64,000 nt of DNA from Blasia pusilla (taxonomy: Eukaryota; Marchantiophyta; Marchantiopsida; Blasiales). The stretch spans positions 13,268,001 through 13,332,000 of the forward strand of contig CM114271.1 of NCBI GenBank assembly GCA_050084515.1, in the 5' to 3' direction. Of the stretch, positions 59,240 to 64,000 are shown piece after piece. The position numbers and the translations under genes were made by a program. Below the pieces are notes generated by a model that saw only the letters and a program-made list of their open reading frames with translations, ran no database searches and was not told the DNA's origin. Position 1 is the stretch's first letter, and the number at the start of each line of letters is the position of its first letter.

Positions 59240-60429
59240 ACATGGTCCTTCCAAACAACTCCATCACGACCCTCCAACATGAGAACTCCGAAGCTAACAC
59301 CTCACGCGACTTTGGTAAAATAGTGCGGCCTGCCATCACATCCAACGTTGTCGGGCACCTGCTGCAAATAGACATAGTCCCCACATGGAACCTACGAATC
59401 AATGGTCGATAACCTCCACCCGAATGGTTGCATACCGCAACGTATCCCTGTGTTGAGCAATGGCAAGATTCTCAAAGGCTGTTGGCATAACTCTCTGAAA
59501 GAGCTCCGCCCGCTGAGAACACACTCTCATCCACATCTCTCGGGTCATCAAGGTTCACCACCTCACTAGACTCCCGACAAATTTTCTTTGGCAAGTCCGG
59601 ATCTCGCCGATAATGTAAAATAAGGTGAGAAGGAAGCCAAGGATGCTTGGCGATCGAACCTATACCCCATGGCTAACCATGGCAATCGAATATCCGGTCT
59701 CAAGATGCCCCTTCAGAGGCCATACTTACGCAATGCCCTCTTCACCGCCTCGAACCACACGCTCAGCCAAACCATCCGCCTCTGGATGATCTCAAGACGT
59801 GGTCCGATGATCAATCAACGCCTTGTCACACAAGACCAAACTCACTCAAACTCAGACCTGGTCGGTCAAGACTTTAGCGGGTGCACCAAAATGACTAAGC
59901 ACTCTATCCGAAACGCATACGCGTTCCCTCACTTGCCTTGTCCGGTAATGCCACTAACTCAATCCACTTGGAGAAGTGCTCCACCATCACCAACACATAT
60001 CGATGATGTCGTACAGTCAACGGTACCGGTCCCGCAAAGTCCACACTCCAACGGTAACCCAACCCCATAATAGGCAAGGGGTGTAATTGTGGTGTAGGGG
60101 CATTAAATGATGCCCTCACCCGGTCACAAAACCATACAACGTGACACCAACTACTGCACCTGAGTATGCATGCCACGCCACCAATACTGGCCAAGGTGTA
60201 AGCTATACGTACGCTTTACCCCAAAATGTCCCAACTCCTCATGGGCATGTCGCACAATGCGCTCTCTCTGAGTCAAATGTGGCACTTCTCGTACTCTACC
60301 ATCCTCCCATACGCGGAGAATATGTGTTCCCTCCAATCGATACCTCTTAGCACGTTGAAGAACACGGTCTCGCTCCTTGGCACTCACTATGCCTGGCACC
60401 CTACTGGTCCGTAGGAACTCCAATACCAA
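59240..60429 (-). pseudogene. E6 integrase
   Basis: The N-terminal zinc domain is at 60429-60151 (RHAHEELGHFGVKRTYS, WWRGMH). The core begins with YRWSVDFAGP (about 60050) and VMVEHFSKWIELV. It then continues in broken frames with VLTDQ (about 59865) and HPEADGLAERVV (about 59790-59755). The GPY/F-like part is at 59402-59193 (FGRTMCVIVRHV). Confidence 0.85.
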
Positions 60430-60599
60430 CGCATCATCATGAATATCACGCTGATCCGCACCACCATCTCCAACCTTAGGATCTCAAGGTGGCCATCTAC
60501 CCTCGACTAGAGTAAGATATCATGTGGTCCTCCATACTAGAGTCCACCTAACCAACATAAAAGGCGGATGCATGCCAACCTGGCACCATCTCCTCATCA

Positions 60600-61606
60600 A
60601 CCTCGCCATGCCATCTAGCCCCAGCTTGTATCCTCTTGGCTAGTACATGGGTTCCTACTCAACCCATCAAGATCAAGGTTGGCAACTCCAGGTCTATGTA
60701 CCACCCGGAAGTCATACTCTGTAAGATAAGAGCCCACCGTGCAAGCTTCCCTGTAAGCTTGTCCGACTCCATCAACCACTTGAGCGGTGGTGATCGGTAA
60801 CAAGGGTAAGCGTGTGCCAAACAAGTAACACCTAAAGTGTGCCACAGACCCACACTATTGCCAAGCACTCTCCCTCATATGAACTATAGCGACTCCATTT
60901 GCATTATTCGAACGACTTGCATAGGCCACCACAAACTCCATGTGCTCATCATCATGTTGTGTCAACACCGCTCCAAGTCCCAACCTACTCCAATCGTGAG
61001 TAATGAAATGGGCGCCCTCGATAGGTCTCCTCAAGATAGGCGCCGCCACCAATGGGCCTTAAGCTCCACACAAAAGCTCTCTCCGATCATCTCCCGAGTG
61101 CCACTCTTGATCTGATTTCAGCAATTGGTTCAAAGGCTTTGCCATAGCACTAAATCCCTTCACATACCTTCGATAGTAGTTCGCCAATCCCATGAATGCT
61201 CGACCTCTACTCACATCTATCGGACGCGGAATAAGTGCAATAGCCTCCACCTTTGCTTGCTGAACTCCCAAACCACCTGGATAGATCACATGACCCAAGT
61301 ACTCAACATCCTCATGGAAGAACTTACACTTTCCTGGATGCAACGAGACCATGAGCTTTCAACCGCTCAAACACCATCTGCAAATGTATCGATGCTCCTC
61401 CACCGTGTTATGAACACCAAGATATCATCAATGTAACACCGAACAAAATCCAACCCCGCTAGGATCCCGTCCATCACTCTTTGAAACTCGGCGGTGCATT
61501 CTTCAACCCAAAGGGTAAGAATTTCCACTAGTACAAACAATCCTTGCCATGAGAGTTGACACCCCAAAATCTTTGTCTTGGCCTTGTCACTCTCCCGAAT
61601 CGGCAA
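60600..61606 (-). pseudogene. E6 reverse transcriptase C-terminal part and RNase H
   Basis: RT: AEFQRVMDGILAGLDF, then CYIDDILVF (catalytic YIDD, about 61440), LHPGKCKFFHEDVEYLGHVIY, and RAFMGLANYYRRYVKGF. RNase H: LGAVLTQHDDEHMEFVVAYA, AHFRCYLF and VVHRPG (61052-60615). The catalytic RT aspartates are kept. Frame changes separate the pieces. Confidence 0.88.
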
Positions 61607-62244
61607 TTGATGGTATCTCGCCGAAGATCAAAGTACTGAAAATCTTTGCTTGTCCCACCACATCAAAGATCTCCTCGTAGTGTAGGCATGGCATACCTAT
61701 CGGCCTTGGTTTGCCGATTGATAGGACGGTAATCTCCACACATCCGCCTATCCGTGTAGTTGCCATGCATATCCTTTTTAGCAGGCATGACAGTGGCTAA
61801 TGCATACTCTCCATGCGACACTCCACTAATCCAGCCTCCAAAAGGTCCAACGCCCTACTCAATCAAGTCCCTCTCCATATCACTATATCGGTAGGGACGA
61901 CGGAAGATTGGCGTATCACTAGCCAAATCAATCCGTATACCGGGTCCAACCAGAGAACCCAACTCCTTCATGCTAAAGGCAAAACAACTCCTATAAGCAC
62001 GTAGTAATTGTGTCAAGCGTCGTTTCTCACCTCCCGTAAGCTTGGGCCCAAGTAATGGCTCCCAAGTCTCCTCCTTGGCACACTAGAGGGAGAGGCGATG
62101 CCATTGGTCACACTCATAACCCCCTCACAAGATGGTACACCCTTAGCTACACCATCATCTCGAGCAAATAACTCCTCCACTAGCATGAGCAACCAACTCC
62201 ACATGCCCACCATTACATCCCATCTACTCCAAGGATGCAAAATA
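61607..62244 (-). pseudogene. E6 RT N-terminal part and DNMT-RT linker
   Basis: Read in changing frames: MPAKKDMHGNYTDRRMCGDY, NRQTK and DRYAMPTL at about 61810-61680. Upstream are the YRYSDME-like segment and the SLREVRND/LGPKL end matching the E2/E4 linker. In this copy the HGN-TDRR codon that is TAG in E4 reads as Tyr. Confidence 0.75.
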
Positions 62245-63300
62245 CTACTCTCCTCGCTCCCGGCCCGATGCCTCTACCGTCCGGTAGCCATCGAGCTCAT
62301 TACAAGGGTGGAAGACCCACAAACATAGTCCGAAGTCGATTTGCTCGCCATACCAAGACTCAAAATCCAAGTTAAACAATTCAGGTCCATGGCCTGACCC
62401 AACACATGACGTCGTGAAGCCTCGAAATAGAAGCAACCATTTGTCACACCAAAGAGCAAATCCCATCGCACGCATTCTCTCATCAGCGTTAGGCTCCACC
62501 AATGCCGCACATGAGAATCCCATACAAGCCCGGACCACCTTCCTGTAGGCATGTGACGAGGAAAACTCACAAATGTGGGTAGTGCCATCCTAGGTGGCCC
62601 ACACGGTTCACCACCGCCATGGGTGACCGATCAATAACCCTCACCACTTGGGAAAGTTGCCCAAGATTCAAGATACTATCCCTTTGTAAAAGGCGAGGAT
62701 CCCTGCCGACCGCATCATATGCTCGACGAGAACCTCCCTAGGCAATAAGTTTGTCCACCACAAGCGTGGGCGATGTGCACGTGAGCCAACTGGCTGCATC
62801 CAACAACACCGCTGGTCCAATCCAAGAGCGCACCTCATGAACACTCGCCATCATCCGGGTCCGAGTGTCACCAACAATGGAACATTCTCGAATGTAAGCT
62901 AGAGCACGTGCTCGATGAACTGAAGATGTCGTAACACCCGTAACATCTCCCAAAACAATCGAGACCTAGGTCATGTAATCCCTCACCCGACCAAAGACGT
63001 GTATGACACGACATGGCCATCCAGCAATCACCAAATCCACAGGACCAATTCTCTCAAGGTCCTGCGCCCAACAATGCAATGTGTGATGGTAAAGCACGCT
63101 GGTACCCACGAATAGCGATGGCGGAAACAACTCGGGATATCTCCGCATCAATCGACCAATATGTCGGGATGAGACTCTCTCGGGCCGTCTCATCTCGCTC
63201 CTCATACACGATATCTCCAAGACAGAATACCTGCAACACTGCTGACCAAACCAAGTGCTAATCCCACCAAAGAGATCTAACACACAAATGCCCTCCCCGG
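62245..63300 (-). pseudogene. E6 DNA methyltransferase domain
   Basis: Motif I is VLDLFGGIS (63283-63257). After it come the Glu region and RHIGRLMRRYPELFP, a helix typical of DNMT between motifs II and III. Motif IV is AGWPC (about 63025-63011), then a break. Motif V/VI remnants follow, then WIGPAVLLDAAS, motif VIII in the next frame (HRPRLWWTN, about 62770), motif IX RMRAMGF (about 62490) and motif X LGQAMDLNCLTWI. The AMDLNCLTWI end is better kept than in E2. Frame changes occur after motif IV, before VIII and before IX. Confidence 0.87.
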
Positions 63301-64000
63301 ATCTTTGCCATACAATGGGTGTAGTATCCAAAGGGGATAACCTAAGCGGGCGAGGAAGTAGGAGTCCGCCGTGGGGCCTCCTCTTCCTTGTGAGGTATAA
63401 CGACCTCACACCAAGCCTCTGCACTAGGCAATCGGCCTCTGCCGTAGTGCACCGCCTGAACTCCAAAGTGGCACATCCAACGATGAGGATGCCTTTGCTG
63501 CAAAAATAGGGACCTCCTCTTCCTCCTCATGCGCAGGAGAATCCATAGAAACATTACCCTCCAAAAGTCTCTGGCCAAGTGACTACTCCACTAAAACCGA
63601 CCCACAGATGCTAACACTTTGTTGGGAAGACCCTCCTAGTCAAGCCCGAGAAATAAATCTCACAGAACTTGGCTCATACGTCCATCCCGGATCGCCAACC
63701 TGGTCTATAAGACGCTGTCTCGACCCAGTAATCCATCTGAAAACCCATCGGGTACAATCATCGCTCCTCCAACTAGTACATCATACGACTCGGTGATGTG
63801 ACTACCATGCAGAATACTCCCAACCGGGAGCTATCGGTCGCATGATCTGGTCTCAACTGTCAGAAAACTTCTCCCGTGTCATGAATTGAGACCTATCATT
63901 TGCTCCTCCAAGTGATGTTTGAATCTGGAATGGGCAAGGCTCAAGCTCGACCTCCGAATACCCAAACCAATACATGCCGCCTTTCCCAACATCAAAGGTG
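63301..64000 (-). pseudogene. E6 protease region, cut by window edge
   Basis: At the very edge PLMLGKAACIGLG matches the segment just after the protease active site of E2. SYDVLVGGAMIVPDGF (about 63790) is the protease C-terminal strand. A polar linker then leads to LDTTPIVW before DNMT motif I. The active-site Asp lies beyond position 64000. Confidence 0.75.

Larger units (their letters stand above)
58742..64000 (-). mobile_element. E6: DNMT/PHD Ty3/gypsy element, 5' end beyond window
   Basis: Minus strand. Reading leftwards from the window edge: protease, DNMT, RT, RNase H, integrase, PHD, PPT-like run (58855-58848) and the pre-LTR block. It ends at GATTCGCACGAC (58742), precisely where the LTR should begin; no LTR follows. 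It has several stops and frame changes. It continues past the right window edge. Confidence 0.88.

Overview
The window looks like nuclear DNA of a plant or streptophyte alga. It is repeat-rich and gene-poor, with spliced genes (GT-AG introns of roughly 170-580 bp), Ty3/gypsy LTR retrotransposons and Helitron-like repeats. The species cannot be named from sequence alone. There are no bacterial-style operons, no tRNA or rRNA genes and no CRISPR array. Most of the window is decayed mobile DNA, with one island of host genes at about 37.5-52 kb.

The most unusual content is one family of Ty3/gypsy elements, present as several copies called E2-E7 here. Its pol polyprotein carries a cytosine-C5 DNA methyltransferase (DNMT) domain between the protease and the reverse transcriptase, and a PHD zinc finger at the integrase C-terminus. 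The gene order is LTR - long leader - gag (two zinc knuckles) - protease - DNMT - RT - RNase H - integrase - GPY/F-like module - PHD finger - LTR. E2 (minus, about 4.83-11.43 kb) has the best DNMT. E4 (plus, about 24.38-34.04 kb) is the most complete element. E6 (minus, 58.74 kb to the window end) runs from protease to PHD. E3 (plus, about 15.9-20.0 kb) is older and lacks protease and DNMT. E5 (plus, 57.54-58.74 kb) is an integrase/PHD fragment. E7 (minus, 42.84-43.89 kb) is a leader/gag fragment. All copies carry stops and frameshifts. E1 (minus, 3.15-4.83 kb) is a fragment of a different, chromovirus-like Ty3/gypsy family fused to E2 inside the RT gene.

Layout: 0-3.1 kb, unassigned DNA with a 194-bp GA microsatellite; 3.1-11.4 kb, E1/E2; 11.6-15.7 kb, Helitron-like DNA, perfect palindromes and a degenerate 340-bp tandem array; 15.9-20 kb, E3; 20.5-20.9 kb, a 170-bp tandem array; 24-34.2 kb, an LTR relic and E4; 35.8-37.1 kb, Helitron-like repeats; 37.86-41.92 kb, two spliced paralogous modules of an unknown helical protein; 42.3-43.9 kb, a tandem repeat and E7; 44-49.5 kb, unassigned; 50.1-51.6 kb, an intact single-exon RNI-type LRR gene; 53.3-54.5 kb, a second copy of the Helitron-like block; 54.5-57.5 kb, unassigned AT-rich DNA; 57.5-64 kb, E5 and E6 joined tail to tail.

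Functionally (inference), an intact member of the DNMT/PHD family could methylate its own or nearby DNA and could recognise histone H3 tails during integration. The copies here are decayed, and several stops are of the type expected from deamination of methylated cytosine.
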